Assembly (NCBI RefSeq): GCF_005080685.1
Contig: NZ_CP039372.1
Coordinates: 50,266-114,265, forward strand
Direction of reading: 5' to 3'
Length of the DNA stretch: 64,000 bases
From: Pseudomonas putida
Lineage (GTDB): Bacteria > Pseudomonadota > Gammaproteobacteria > Pseudomonadales > Pseudomonadaceae
Made by a program: the position numbers and the translations under genes. Below the pieces are notes generated by a model. It was given only the letters and a program-made list of their open reading frames with translations, searched no databases and had not been told where the DNA came from. Positions 9,452 through 18,717 of this stretch are shown here, one piece after another; position 1 is the first letter of the stretch, and every line of letters starts with the position of its first letter.

Positions 9452-9985
9452 TTACCAGTAGAGTTGGAAGGTGGCCTGGAAGGCCTCGATCACCTTGTCG
9501 ACATGTGTCAACGCAGCGCCGAAAATCATGTGGGTTAGGCCGCGCCAAATGGCGTCGTCGCCCCCCTGTGAGCTTTCTCCCTCTAGTGCTGCTTTCTTCA
9601 TCAGCAGCAGCCCTTTGAAGAAGAAGCAACCGCCTGCAAATGAAGCAAGGGTCAGCACCGCGTTTACAGCATCCTTAAACCTGCCAAAGCTATCGGCTCC
9701 GCTGTAGGAAATGGCCCCGTAGGTGGTAGAGCCGCTACCAAAGCTCGTCCAAGTTGTGCTGATCATCCCGGACATGTTGAACAGAGCAGCGCCAATCACG
9801 AGCACTGCGAATGTGCTGCCGAGCGTGATTGGACGGTGGCCAGGTTCAATGGTGGCAAGCTGCATCCGACGCAGCACGGTCCCGGCGTAAACCATCCCGG
9901 CGAGAGCGCTCAAGGACCAGAGCAACCCCCACAGAACGGCGACCAATGAGTTGGCCGCCGAGATGATCATGCTTGCCAGATCCAT
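9452..9985 (-). CDS. traQ: TraQ/IcmC/DotE-like membrane protein
   Basis: A 177-residue protein with about four membrane segments (near residues 15-35, 55-75, 105-125 and 140-155). Small polytopic proteins of this size in this slot are IcmC/DotE (TraQ in R64). AAGGAA precedes the start. Only 10 bp separate it from traP and 19 bp from traR, so it is inside the operon. It is probably an inner-membrane structural component. Confidence 0.83.
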   Translation of the reverse strand: MDLASMIISAANSLVAVLWGLLWSLSALAGMVYAGTVLRRMQLATIEPGHRPITLGSTFAVLVIGAALFNMSGMISTTWTSFGSGSTTYGAISYSGADSFGRFKDAVNAVLTLASFAGGCFFFKGLLLMKKAALEGESSQGGDDAIWRGLTHMIFGAALTHVDKVIEAFQATFQLYW

Positions 9986-9995
9986 ATTCGGTTCC

Positions 9996-10721
9996 TTAGC
10001 GGATCACGCCACGAGAAGTGGTGACTCGACGTGCCACAGGGTCAATCCCCGTGATCTTCACGCCGTCTACGAGATCGCCTACCTGGACTACGAAAGTTTT
10101 TTCTCCGTGCTGAATCCAGGCTTGGTCTGAGTAAACGGTATTCAGGGTGTAGCCAGCCATTGCCGATGGTTGGCTCACCTGAGCTTGACGGCGTACAGCG
10201 GGGGAATGGACAACTTTCTTGCCCGCATCAGCTTTGTCCGATTCGAGAAGAGCGACCTTTGCTTCTAATTCGCTGATGGTTTTTTGCAGACCGACCACTA
10301 CACCGCTCAGGCTCCCCACTTGCTCATTGAGGCCTTTCAGTTGTTCGGCAGATAGAGCGGACTGTTCCGGACTCGCTGCCGGTACCACTGCCTCTTGAGG
10401 CTCCGGTTCAGGGGCCGTCAAAACGTTGTTCACAGCGGCTTGTTGCACTGGAGTGGGCTGCTGTTGCGCGCTGGTTTGATGTTTCGGAAACAGCTTGGGC
10501 ACCATCACGAAGAGGACTGCCAGCACTACTGCCAGTACCAAGAAATGCCAGCCCTCAATCCGGTTGACGAAATTGAAGATGCGCTTCTTGCGGTCGCCCT
10601 GGATCGCGTTAGCTGGAGATGTTTTCTTTGACGGCTCTTCGGCTTTCGGCGCCTCAACCGGTTTACCCGACTGAGCGCCAGTTTTGAAAATGTCCAACTC
10701 TTCCGCTGCTTGTGTAGTCAT
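9996..10721 (-). CDS. traP: TraP/DotF/IcmG-like bitopic membrane protein
   Basis: A 241-residue protein with a charged cytoplasmic N-terminus (about 55 residues), one membrane anchor near residues 57-78, a Pro/Gln-rich linker, a coiled coil at about 115-155 and a small C-terminal beta domain. This matches IcmG/DotF (TraP), which spans the periplasm and is a core-complex component. It lies 21 bp after traO. No unusual features. Confidence 0.87.
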   Translation of the reverse strand: MTTQAAEELDIFKTGAQSGKPVEAPKAEEPSKKTSPANAIQGDRKKRIFNFVNRIEGWHFLVLAVVLAVLFVMVPKLFPKHQTSAQQQPTPVQQAAVNNVLTAPEPEPQEAVVPAASPEQSALSAEQLKGLNEQVGSLSGVVVGLQKTISELEAKVALLESDKADAGKKVVHSPAVRRQAQVSQPSAMAGYTLNTVYSDQAWIQHGEKTFVVQVGDLVDGVKITGIDPVARRVTTSRGVIR

Positions 10722-10742
10722 GTGAAAGTCCTCTGCCCTAAC

Positions 10743-12098
10743 TCAGTAGCGAGTGGGATCGACGATGGTTGGCTGGCCCATGTACTGCTGGCCATATCCT
10801 GGCGAGACACCCTGGTACCCACCGAACCCGTTCGAGTTAGTAGCACCTGCGGCATTTGGTGAGAGGCGATACTGCTGCTGAGGCTGGCCACCTGGTTGGC
10901 CGAGGGTATTCAGCTCGGCTTTCTGGTTCGCCATCAGCGCGTCCTTTTCTAACTGGTCACTGGCCAGCACTGGTCCAACGAATTGAACACCGATCGTGGA
11001 GTTGATTGGACGGATCACTTGTTTCTGCGGCATGTTGGCGGCGTCATTGGCCAGCACCTGCCCGGCCTGTTGGCCGATACCGCCGGCAAAGGTGCCCGCG
11101 ACGGCTTGACCACTAGGCGTCGTTGGATATGTCTGAATCACGGCGCCTTCGCTCGTGATGATGTTCTCCGAGGCGGAGCGCTCGTACAGCTGACCAGTTT
11201 TGCCGATCGCCAGAGCCAGGGCAGGGAGAATGATTCGGCTGAAATAGCGGTTGTTCACATCACCCGACAGCGCCGTACGCATGCTTTCAGGATCAACCGC
11301 TTTGGCTGTGATCTTGTAGCTACGGCCCTTCCACTCCATGTAGGTAAAGGTCATATCAATGGTTTCGTTGAGGCGCTTGTAGCCCATCGCGAACACCCTG
11401 GCGCCTGCGAGTCGGCCACCCGGGATCTCAGCTGTAACCATCGAGTTTTCGTCAGTGTCGAGCTCGGTTTTAAGCAGCGCAGGCGTGAGGAAGAAACCGT
11501 CCACGACAACCTGGTCCTGTGCCTTGCCAGCACGCGAGTTCGTAGATTGCGCAGTGCTCGCGGTACCAGCAGCACCTCCTGCGCTAGTCAGGGACGCGGG
11601 TTTGATAGACTGCGAGTACGCCTGTTCCTGGGTCGTGGTGCCGGTCCCATGGGTTTTCACCGTCCAGCCGGTCATGAAGGCACCCACCTGATTCGCGACA
11701 AGCTTGTCCATTTCTTTGTTGCGCTCGACGGGCTGTTGGGGCTGTGCCGCGGCTTGGTAGTAATAGTTGACCTGAGGCTGCTGCTGGCCCGAACCTGCCT
11801 TATCCGCAGTTCCCGCAGGGTTCGCTTGGGCGGTTGACATGACGGACATGTAGGACTGCCCGTTGGACTCTGCCTGCTTGGCGTTGTTGTGGTTGTATTT
11901 CTCCAAGACCCGGCGATAGGCCTCACTCTCTTCAGTGGTGCCCCCCTTGCCATCACCGTTGATTACCCCGAGGTTGGAGCTGGTTTGATGGCGGCTATTG
12001 AGCCAGGTGTAACCGGCATAGCCGAGGGCTGCGACAGCAATTACTGCCGCGAGGATGGTTACCTTGGTCTGCCTTCCAATGTCAGCTTGAGTGCTCAT
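10743..12098 (-). CDS. traO: TraO/DotG/IcmE core-complex protein
   Basis: A 451-residue protein with one N-terminal anchor (about residues 12-32), a long low-complexity Gln/Ala/Ser linker, and a C-terminal VirB10/TrbI-like domain (about 200-400). That domain is the conserved part of DotG, which spans both membranes and forms the channel with DotH, DotC and DotD. It is shorter than Legionella DotG, which carries an extra repeat domain, and has the plasmid TraO size. The start follows GAGGT and lies 8 bp after traN. Confidence 0.92.
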   Translation of the reverse strand: MSTQADIGRQTKVTILAAVIAVAALGYAGYTWLNSRHQTSSNLGVINGDGKGGTTEESEAYRRVLEKYNHNNAKQAESNGQSYMSVMSTAQANPAGTADKAGSGQQQPQVNYYYQAAAQPQQPVERNKEMDKLVANQVGAFMTGWTVKTHGTGTTTQEQAYSQSIKPASLTSAGGAAGTASTAQSTNSRAGKAQDQVVVDGFFLTPALLKTELDTDENSMVTAEIPGGRLAGARVFAMGYKRLNETIDMTFTYMEWKGRSYKITAKAVDPESMRTALSGDVNNRYFSRIILPALALAIGKTGQLYERSASENIITSEGAVIQTYPTTPSGQAVAGTFAGGIGQQAGQVLANDAANMPQKQVIRPINSTIGVQFVGPVLASDQLEKDALMANQKAELNTLGQPGGQPQQQYRLSPNAAGATNSNGFGGYQGVSPGYGQQYMGQPTIVDPTRY

Positions 12099-12106
12099 GC
12101 GCTACC

Positions 12107-13255
12107 TCAGTAAATGTCGAGTTGGAGGGTGACTTTTTGACCCATCTGGGAGAGGGTGATGAAGGGAGTCACGGGTAAGCGGTACACACGAGTACCGTCG
12201 CCGGCAGCGAGGGTGTTATCGAATGCAGTTTGAAAATCCTGGCGAGTACGGACGTAGAGATTTCCGTCGTATTGCCAGATCTGGGTATGCGAAGGCACTG
12301 CGCCTTGCGCCTTCACCTGTTTGGCGTCTTTTGGTGGAATCCCATCCAGAAAGGCCTGCAGGAGGTCGTCGTAGAGGGCAATCTTCCCCGGGCCCATCAC
12401 AGCCGCCTTGGCCAGCGGGCCACGGCCTGGAACACGCAGATCAAGCCGAGCGTCATACACACGGGCTCGGTCCTTCTTCCCATCGGGTTCGCCACTGACG
12501 ATTTTGACGATCACCGGTGTTGTAGCCCCTTCCAAGTACAGAGCTAGGCTGCCGGTCTCGTAAGCCGATGGAGTCGACACCACTACTGTATGGGTACCCT
12601 GCAGCCATTCCGCGCTATAGAGATCGGGGTTGGAAACACGAGGCGTAGCGGCCAGCGGCCACGGAGCTCCCGTTGAGTCCAGCACGATGAGGTTGGACAG
12701 CTCACCGGGAACCACGCGCAACACAGGCATCGACGCGCCAGGGCTCAAATCAACCGATACGCTGGAAATACGGGGGATTCCCCGTACTGGCTGCCAGGCC
12801 TTCGCCTTTCGCGTGTTCTCCAACGCCTGACGCATTTGCTTGATTTGCTCAGGGGTGAATGGCTGAGCGACCTCCATCGCCTCGTCGAAATGATCATTTT
12901 CAGGCGGGTTCAGGGGAGGCAGTGGAGCTGTACCGTTTTGCTGTTGAGGATCTCCAGCGGGTTGCCCTGCCACGGCGTAATTTGCTGGCCCGTAGTTGGT
13001 CTGTGGGAAAGCATTCTGCATCTGAGGATTCACGCCAGGCTGTGGAGCACCTGGCGCGGCGGGAAAGCCCGACTGCCTGCTAGGACCTTCAACCCGGACC
13101 CATTGCCCCCCGTTCGGCGCTTGAATGGGCTGCTGTTGGCCTTGCGTGGGTTGGCCTTGAGGTTGGGCTTGCGCACCATTGCCTTGTTGCTCTGCCTTAG
13201 CCGTGCCGATCGCTAGCGTCAAGACTGACGCGACGAAGACTGATTTCATCATCAT
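12107..13255 (-). CDS. traN: TraN/DotH/IcmK outer-membrane core protein
   Basis: The start is placed at the ATG at 13255, the first of three consecutive ATG codons, because AAGGAGG lies just upstream. The 382-residue product has a signal peptide (cleavage near AKA), a Gln/Pro/Gly-rich region to about residue 120, and a C-terminal beta-rich domain of the DotH/IcmK type. DotH forms the outer-membrane ring of the type IVB machine with DotC and DotD. Genes on both sides are separated by about 10 bp. Confidence 0.92.
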   Translation of the reverse strand: MMMKSVFVASVLTLAIGTAKAEQQGNGAQAQPQGQPTQGQQQPIQAPNGGQWVRVEGPSRQSGFPAAPGAPQPGVNPQMQNAFPQTNYGPANYAVAGQPAGDPQQQNGTAPLPPLNPPENDHFDEAMEVAQPFTPEQIKQMRQALENTRKAKAWQPVRGIPRISSVSVDLSPGASMPVLRVVPGELSNLIVLDSTGAPWPLAATPRVSNPDLYSAEWLQGTHTVVVSTPSAYETGSLALYLEGATTPVIVKIVSGEPDGKKDRARVYDARLDLRVPGRGPLAKAAVMGPGKIALYDDLLQAFLDGIPPKDAKQVKAQGAVPSHTQIWQYDGNLYVRTRQDFQTAFDNTLAAGDGTRVYRLPVTPFITLSQMGQKVTLQLDIY

Positions 13256-13265
13256 GGGTTCCTCC

Positions 13266-14015
13266 TTACCGGGGCGTGGTGACAATGCCGTCCAGCCCTA
13301 CGCCCACGATGGAATCCAGTGTGGGAATACGTGCGACAGGCACTTTGGCGATGAATCGCTTGGGTTGAAGGTCGGTGGTTTGGCCGACCAGCTTGATCTC
13401 GATCGGAACTTCGATATGGCGGACGAAAACACCGTCAACAATCTCGGATTTCACTAGCACGCCGGTTTCAGTGGTAACCGTCATGTTCATGCGCTTGGAT
13501 TTAACGAGGTCCAGGTAGCCTGCTGACTGCAGCTGCTCCAAATACTGTGCAAACCCGCGCTTGGTCCAATCGCCACGTACGTCTTCAAGCTGTTGCCTGT
13601 AGTCGGTGAAGTTGATCGTCATCGAGCGGTTCAGCGCATCCCGTGCGAATTGAATCGCCTCGGCGTCGGTGATGTACGGCTCTTCAAGAGGAACCAGCCT
13701 GACGATCCGGAGGCCGTCGGCTGCGAAGTACACGTAGTGGGGGTGCATCACAAACCAGCCGAACACACAGTTCAGGCCTATCGAAATTGCAAGTCCCCAA
13801 GACAGGACCAGGTTTGATTTGACGATGCTGGACGTATGGCTGGCCAACTGCTTGCGATCTTCCAGATCACGTGCAACTGGATCGACTGCATCCTGGTTTT
13901 GATGCAGTTTTTCAGCGATTTCTATCAGCTCTTGTTCGTATGCTGCACGTCCGAGATCCTCCCTCGATCCAGGATGTTCGAGATGCGGCGCTGCTGCGTC
14001 CCTGATGTTGGTCAT
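13266..14015 (-). CDS. traM: TraM/DotI/IcmL inner-membrane protein
   Basis: The first gene of the leftward tra operon. The 249-residue product has a cytoplasmic N-terminus of about 65 residues, one membrane segment near 68-90 and a periplasmic domain of the IcmL/DotI family, which resembles VirB8 and assembles as an inner-membrane ring. GGAGGG precedes the ATG by six bases. The operator at 14033-14054 lies only 18 bp upstream of the start, where it would overlap the promoter. Confidence 0.92.
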   Translation of the reverse strand: MTNIRDAAAPHLEHPGSREDLGRAAYEQELIEIAEKLHQNQDAVDPVARDLEDRKQLASHTSSIVKSNLVLSWGLAISIGLNCVFGWFVMHPHYVYFAADGLRIVRLVPLEEPYITDAEAIQFARDALNRSMTINFTDYRQQLEDVRGDWTKRGFAQYLEQLQSAGYLDLVKSKRMNMTVTTETGVLVKSEIVDGVFVRHIEVPIEIKLVGQTTDLQPKRFIAKVPVARIPTLDSIVGVGLDGIVTTPR

Positions 14016-14032
14016 GTCTGGCCCTCCGTTTT

Positions 14033-14054
14033 CCGTATTCTAACCATGATGCGG
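14033..14054. promoter_or_regulatory. Tra-type operator upstream of traM
   Basis: CCGTAT-N10-ATGCGG, one mismatch from a perfect palindrome, flanked by TT and AA as in the other copies. It lies directly upstream of the 13-kb traM-to-traY operon and so is the likely main control point for the conjugation machine. A degenerate half site (ATACGA) occurs at about 14139. Confidence 0.6.
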
Positions 14055-14177
14055 AATCGGTCAACACAAAAAAACTTTTTGCCTGACCCGTAATAACGGG
14101 GGCCGTATGCTTTCTAGTTTTACGGCATACCTACAATACGAAATTGCCAGTAATGGCATTGTGATTTCATTACGACT

Positions 14178-14462
14178 CGTACTTCACCGATATTTTCTGG
14201 TATGGGTCGTATTTCACCGATGAAATGTGCGCAGGATTTGGCCTTCAACCCCCCCAAAACAGGGGCTTGCAGGTCAAATTTCGGGTGATCAAAACCCGCC
14301 CTGGGGCAGTGGCCTGCATTCGTACATCACCGATGCCAGTCGTATATCGCCGATGCTGTTTTTTTTCACTTGCTGTGGCTCGTATATCGCCGATTTTTCG
14401 GTTCGTACATCACCGACAGTTACGTCGTATATCGCCGATGCGAAATTTCGTATTTCACCGAC
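14178..14462 (+). repeat. Eight iteron-like 14-bp direct repeats, candidate oriV
   Basis: Eight same-orientation copies of CGTA(C/T)(A/T)TC(A/G)CCGA(T/C) start at 14178, 14208, 14321, 14341, 14381, 14404, 14426 and 14449. The last five are spaced mostly 20-23 bp or twice that, so they lie on one DNA face. Such arrays bind plasmid initiators. The RPA-family protein at 20008 is the likeliest binder. One further copy lies at 21406. The block lies in the gap between the traM promoter and repA. Confidence 0.7.
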
Positions 14463-14739
14463 GTACGAAGCGTTCGGATCCCCCGACATACAAGGGCAGT
14501 CGTGGGGAGGGGGTTCGGGATCAATGCGGCTACCCGCTTAGACAACGCAGCCCATTCTAATTAGAAAAACGGTTCTGAAATTTGGAGGGAACCCAGTAAA
14601 TACGCGGGTTTCAGCGGGTTGACGGGGCGAAACTGAGCCTCTAGCCTTCGCCAAAACTTGCTCAACGAATGCCACTTTTTAGGAAGGTTTTATCGAAAGG
14701 TCGAGCGATTAAAAGAGGGATCCGGCCACCGTTGCCGGG

Positions 14740-14801
14740 CAAAAAAAAAGAGCCCACACATCTGGTCCTGGCAGATCGATGACGTGAGGGCCCCTTTCAG
14801 G
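14740..14801 (-). ncRNA. Candidate antisense RNA upstream of repA
   Basis: On the minus strand a sigma70-like promoter, TTGCGC-N17-CATACT, has its -10 at 14809-14814. About 60 bases further on is a strong hairpin (GGGCCC and CACG arms pairing with GTGTGGGCTC) followed by nine U residues at 14741-14749, a textbook intrinsic terminator. The transcript would be complementary to the repA leader. ColE2-related Rep genes are usually controlled by a short countertranscript, so this is a plausible copy-number regulator. No expression evidence is available. Confidence 0.5.
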
Positions 14802-14894
14802 TAATTCGAGTATGGACACCTGCACTCTGCTGCGCAATACGCGGCACGGGTTAATTCGCCCTGAATTTGTCAGCTTCTTCATTGAGGCCTGCTT

Positions 14895-16115
14895 GTGAGC
14901 AACCTCATCACGGCAGCTTCGACGGCGCCTGCGCACCCGGGTTATTACCAGCCGGCGTCAGCGATGAGCCGTATCCTCGAAGAGGCTTCTTATCTCGCAC
15001 GCTGCAGTGACAATAAAACGGCGATGAGAGTACGGCCGCGTGAATACGCGATCCGCTACCCCTACATGCAGGTGAATCGTCCTGGCCGTGTGTCATGGCT
15101 CGTTTTCGATCTCGACCATACCAACTCCCTGATTTGGGAGGAGCATGGGCTTCCCCCCCCCAACTTCATTGTCCGTAACCGAAACTCAGGCAACTCGCAC
15201 CTCTATTATGCGATTGCTCCGGTGTGTACCACCGAGCGAGCCCGTGAAAAGCCGATCCTGTACATGAAGGCTGTCTACGACAGCATGGCCGCACTGCTCA
15301 AGGCTGACCCCGATTACCACAGTGGTCCAGTTGCCAAGACACCAGGTCATCCTTGGTGGATCACCACCGAGCTGCACAATCATGTCTACGACTTGGGCGA
15401 TCTGGCTGAAGAACTCGACTTGGCCAGGCCGATGCCTTTGTGGTCCAAAGGACCCGACATGGATGCAGTGTCCCACTCCAGGCATTGCACCTTGTTCGAA
15501 CGTGTCCGTTTCTACGCATACAGCATCGTCAATGCTGAGCGAGCTGGAGGTTACTTCGAGTCGTTTTACTCTCGGGTCCTTGCGCAATGTCACAACGACA
15601 ACCGTTTTCGCACGCGAGAACGTTGCAACGACCTGCCCTTGTCATCAGTGCGCGCCACGGCTAAATCGATTGCCCGATGGACCTGGTCCCATTACCGCGG
15701 AAGTGGTGACTATCACCGTGGTGTGATGGAGCTTGATCGATCGCTGCCACTCGAGGAGCGCCAGAGCCTCGCCGCCAAACGGACCCATGCAGTCAGGCAA
15801 AACCAGACCGCAAACAAGATCCGTGGGGCTTGCCGGCAGTTGATCGCTAAAGGGTCTCATCTTACCTACACCGCTATCGCCCTGACTGCAGGCGTCTCTC
15901 GCCAAACCGTGGCCAAGTACAAGGCGGTCATCACAGAAGCACAGTCGCCGTCGGTTGTTCCCCTTCGCCCTAAGCAGACCCCCCAGACCACCCCAGCAGC
16001 ACAACCAGCCGGTCCAAACCATGGGGCTGAGCCAATTAAACCTGGTGTAAAGGATGCTGTATATCAGGTACCTGCCCCTACCGGGGCTGCTTTGCTTCCG
16101 CCTTTGCCTGATTAG
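14895..16115 (+). CDS. repA: RepA replication protein, primase-like Replicase family (ColE2/pPT23A type)
   Basis: A 406-residue initiator starting at GTG 14895 after GAGG. The N-terminal half (about residues 45-230) has the Replicase-family fold signature, including LVFDLDH and a PPPN motif followed by SHLYYAI. A primase C-terminal-like helical part follows (about 245-320), ending with an HTH-like segment near 315-335 and a Pro-rich tail. Proteins of this kind prime replication at a ColE2-like origin. The upstream antisense candidate supports post-transcriptional copy control. It is one of two replication proteins on this plasmid. Confidence 0.85.
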   Translation: MSNLITAASTAPAHPGYYQPASAMSRILEEASYLARCSDNKTAMRVRPREYAIRYPYMQVNRPGRVSWLVFDLDHTNSLIWEEHGLPPPNFIVRNRNSGNSHLYYAIAPVCTTERAREKPILYMKAVYDSMAALLKADPDYHSGPVAKTPGHPWWITTELHNHVYDLGDLAEELDLARPMPLWSKGPDMDAVSHSRHCTLFERVRFYAYSIVNAERAGGYFESFYSRVLAQCHNDNRFRTRERCNDLPLSSVRATAKSIARWTWSHYRGSGDYHRGVMELDRSLPLEERQSLAAKRTHAVRQNQTANKIRGACRQLIAKGSHLTYTAIALTAGVSRQTVAKYKAVITEAQSPSVVPLRPKQTPQTTPAAQPAGPNHGAEPIKPGVKDAVYQVPAPTGAALLPPLPD

Positions 16116-16565
16116 TTATTCAGATGGTGGGTGTGCATGGGGAGTGATTCGACACACTGAACCTCCAGCCTGCTCTACATAACCTGCTCTCCTCCGTGCC
16201 ACCTTCATTCCATCCTTGAATATCTCCGTTAGGTGCGGTGCCGCTCTTGTTAATGGGCGTGCTCCTACGTGGAATCTGGTGCATCTCACCCTTACGAATC
16301 GCTCAGATTGCAGCGTAGAGCGCCCTCTTTATTTCTGAGATGGACTTTGAGCTGGCATTTGTCAGGGATTGCCAGGTTGCTGCCTCGATCACGGACAGCG
16401 TGGTTAATCGGAAACCTTGCGGAATGTGTGGGTTCTTGGGCGGATGATCATTGACGTGGCCGGCGTCGTGACGAATCAGATTCGAGCGGAAATAACCCAA
16501 GAGGATTTCGAATCGGTCGTGACGGCAAGCTTCCAGTCACCTTCCAGGCCCAGGAGTGCCTTCAC
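16116..16565. other. Gap downstream of repA, no convincing gene
   Basis: No reading frame here has a good start, ribosome site and protein-like composition. ColE2-type origins lie just after rep, so a minimal origin could be here, but I see no recognisable repeat or hairpin that would prove it. Confidence 0.3.
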
Positions 16566-16736
16566 ATGTACGACCGAATCATTCAACTGCTCATGCTGGC
16601 CGTTGCGACGACTAGCTTGATCATCACGTTGTTGCCTCCCCCTGCACCTATCTCCATTCCCAGAACCCTCTACGCGGGCATTAGCCCCGTTGCCGCCCAG
16701 GTATCGGCTCGCCCCGCCTATCCGCCGTGTGTCTGA
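16566..16736 (+). CDS. Possible 56-residue single-pass membrane peptide
   Basis: An ATG at 16566 preceded by AGGAG opens a short frame. One hydrophobic segment covers about residues 6-24, followed by a Pro-rich tail (PPPAP). It lies 120 bp upstream of kfrA. No family is recognised. The frame has no homolog I can name, so it could be chance. Confidence 0.3.
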   Translation: MYDRIIQLLMLAVATTSLIITLLPPPAPISIPRTLYAGISPVAAQVSARPAYPPCV

Positions 16737-16800
16737 GATCAGAGGGGAGCAGTGTTTCAGCACACGTAAGCTGGGCTTTCTTCTTAGGAGATCCATTGCA

Positions 16801-16832
16801 TAAGAATAATAAGAAGAATATTATTATTCTTA
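16801..16832. promoter_or_regulatory. AT-rich inverted repeat upstream of kfrA
   Basis: AAGAATAATA and its exact inverse TATTATTCTT are separated by 10 bp, ending about 26 bp before the kfrA start. KfrA proteins of other plasmids repress their own promoter through palindromic sites, so this is the likely autoregulatory operator. Confidence 0.55.
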
Positions 16833-16857
16833 TGGTATTTTCCTCTTGGAGCTGAGA

Positions 16858-17970
16858 ATGGAACTGTCACCCGTTAACCCCGACGTTCGCGCACGGATCA
16901 TTAGCGCGATCGAAGAGCTGTATGACCAGTTGGGTCGCGCCGATAAGTTCCCGACTGTGAGCGATGTCCGGGGTCGGGCGCGGGCTGACATGAATACTTG
17001 CTCAGCGGTATTCAAGGAATGGAAGCGGCAGCAGACCGCCAAGCCCGCTCTTGTCGCAGTGGCAGTGCCGGATCAAGTGAAGTCAGCCCACCTTGAGGCA
17101 GTCGGCATTGTTTGGACCGCCGCGCAGGAGCAAGCTAATGCCAGCCTTCGAGAAGCGGAGGCTAAATGGGAGCTGGAGCGCGGCGACAATGAGACTATGC
17201 GCCGCGAGCTTGCGGAGGCGTATGAGGGGGCAGTGGCTGAAGCTGAGCAGGCCCGCAGCTCGCATGCCGAGGTCCAGCGATCCAATGATTTGCTTACGCA
17301 ACAAAACCAGCAGCTTTCCCAGCAGTTGGCAGAGGCGCGCGAGAGTCTTGCCGAACAGACCACCCGAGCAGTTGAGATCGAACGTAGAGCAAACGACCTT
17401 AAAGACGAGCTGCGGGTTGCCCACGAGGAGACCGCTGCAGTGAGGCAGGAGCTTTCTCAATCGCGTATCAGCCACCTGGCAGAGCTGGATCAGCAGAAAG
17501 GTGTTGCCGCCGAGCAGATCGAGCGCCTGAACGAGAATTTGGTTACGGCCAGGGCTCGCCTTGAGTCTGTAACTGAGCAGGCCGAGGAGCGCCAAATGGC
17601 ACTGGGTGATACACAGGTGAAGCTTGCCCAGGCCCAGGCTCAAGCTGAGGCAGCAAATGAAGAATTGGTGCGAGTGCGTGCGGCACTCGATGTCAAACAG
17701 CAACAGGCTGATGGCCTGCAGTTGCAGGTTGCCACACTAGGTGCTCAACATGCAGAACTGCAGCGGTCGCATACTACGTTGCAGGCTGATGCAGAAAAGT
17801 GGCGTCAAGCTGCAGATGAGAACTCCCGCGAGCTGGCCAAGACTACCGGTGGCCTCCAAGAGGTGCTGCGGCAGAACAGCGAGCTTATGACTCGCTTGAG
17901 CCCGACCAAAAGCCGGCATAGCAGTGCGACGGAGAAGCCTTCTGCCGGCAAACCTGATGAACCCAAGTAA
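16858..17970 (+). CDS. kfrA: KfrA-type DNA-binding coiled-coil protein
   Basis: The ATG at 16858 is chosen because GGAG lies seven bases upstream. The 370-residue product has an N-terminal winged-helix-like domain (about residues 1-60) of the KfrA N-domain family and then an almost uninterrupted, Glu/Gln/Ala-rich coiled coil from about 80 to 345. KfrA proteins bind DNA near their own promoter, and the long coil assembles into filaments that help plasmid stability. The AT-rich inverted repeat just upstream is the likely operator. Confidence 0.88.
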   Translation: MELSPVNPDVRARIISAIEELYDQLGRADKFPTVSDVRGRARADMNTCSAVFKEWKRQQTAKPALVAVAVPDQVKSAHLEAVGIVWTAAQEQANASLREAEAKWELERGDNETMRRELAEAYEGAVAEAEQARSSHAEVQRSNDLLTQQNQQLSQQLAEARESLAEQTTRAVEIERRANDLKDELRVAHEETAAVRQELSQSRISHLAELDQQKGVAAEQIERLNENLVTARARLESVTEQAEERQMALGDTQVKLAQAQAQAEAANEELVRVRAALDVKQQQADGLQLQVATLGAQHAELQRSHTTLQADAEKWRQAADENSRELAKTTGGLQEVLRQNSELMTRLSPTKSRHSSATEKPSAGKPDEPK

Positions 17971-18023
17971 GGATGCCCGGAAGGCGACCTTGAAAAATGG
18001 ACTTACAGGGAAGTGAACACAGC

Positions 18024-18218
18024 ATGAAAACGTCTACAAAGTTGATCCTGATCGGCACGTTCCTCATCGTCGGATATGGGCAGCAGAGGTACGAAAAGAC
18101 AGCTGACCAGGCTGCGTATGAGGCGGAGTGCGCGGCGATAGCGGCTAACCCAAATCACCCCGCATCGCCGTGCGTGACTCCGAAGCGACCCGATCACCCG
18201 TTACCTGCACGCGGGTAG
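18024..18218 (+). CDS. Small exported or membrane-anchored protein, unknown
   Basis: A 64-residue frame starting at ATG 18024 with a weak GGGAAG site upstream. Residues 1-20 are basic then hydrophobic, like an uncleaved signal or anchor. The rest is polar, with two cysteines (near residues 38 and 50) that could pair in the periplasm. It lies 53 bp after kfrA on the same strand. Function not recognised. Confidence 0.55.
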   Translation: MKTSTKLILIGTFLIVGYGQQRYEKTADQAAYEAECAAIAANPNHPASPCVTPKRPDHPLPARG

Positions 18219-18250
18219 CGAATTGGAAACCCTTGTTGATGGAGGTTTTT

Positions 18251-18550
18251 ATGACTCGTTCAGCAGCAATCATTGAACGGTTGACGACCGAAGAAGCCGA
18301 GCATCCCGGGCTCCCGCATTACGACTGCAAACCTGATGTATCGTGCTGGCCACTACAACCTGATGACGTCAAAACCGCGGGGTATTGGAAGAAGGAAGGT
18401 CGACGCGTCCCCAAGGGGGCGGATCCAGTTGCATTTGTGATCAGTGGCCAAGGCAGCTCTTTCCATGGGATCAAGCTGCTTACCCGCTGGATGCCCGCCT
18501 ATCACCATAACCAGACTCTGCCGGTGAAGGCCAAGGCTAAGGCTGAATGA
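18251..18550 (+). CDS. Hypothetical 99-residue protein
   Basis: The ATG at 18251 follows GGAGG by six bases, which decides the start. The product is soluble, with two cysteines and several aromatic residues, and ends in a basic Lys/Ala tail. No known domain is recognised. It probably belongs to the kfrA transcript. The 3' flank (18551-18640) is C-rich and holds no gene. Confidence 0.65.
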   Translation: MTRSAAIIERLTTEEAEHPGLPHYDCKPDVSCWPLQPDDVKTAGYWKKEGRRVPKGADPVAFVISGQGSSFHGIKLLTRWMPAYHHNQTLPVKAKAKAE

Positions 18551-18717
18551 TGAAAAAGGGGCCGCGCAATCGGCCCTCGGGGTTTCAGGCACTGACCGAC
18601 CCCTCCTCCCTCCCTCCCCTCCTCTTACCAGCCCCGAGCTGGACCCGAAATTCAACTACCTAAGTTGATATCAACTGCGTTTGCACCAGGTGTCCGTGGT
18701 GAAATCTATTTGCTCTT

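Noticed and set aside
10983..11837. 284-codon frame antisense to traO
   Set aside because: Arg/His-rich translation and no start context; the opposite strand carries a clear DotG-type protein.
14341..14462. CRISPR-like array
   Set aside because: Repeats are only 14 bp with variable 6-26 bp gaps and no cas genes; they are iterons.
14709..14936. Open frame on the minus strand over the repA leader
   Set aside because: It covers the antisense promoter and terminator and has no protein-like composition; the region reads better as regulatory RNA.
16303..16796. Overlapping frames on both strands downstream of repA
   Set aside because: None has a ribosome site and coding-like composition; only the short frame at 16566 is kept, at low confidence.
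17083..17703. Long open frame antisense to kfrA
   Set aside because: Caused by the repetitive coiled-coil codons of kfrA; Leu/Cys-rich nonsense translation.
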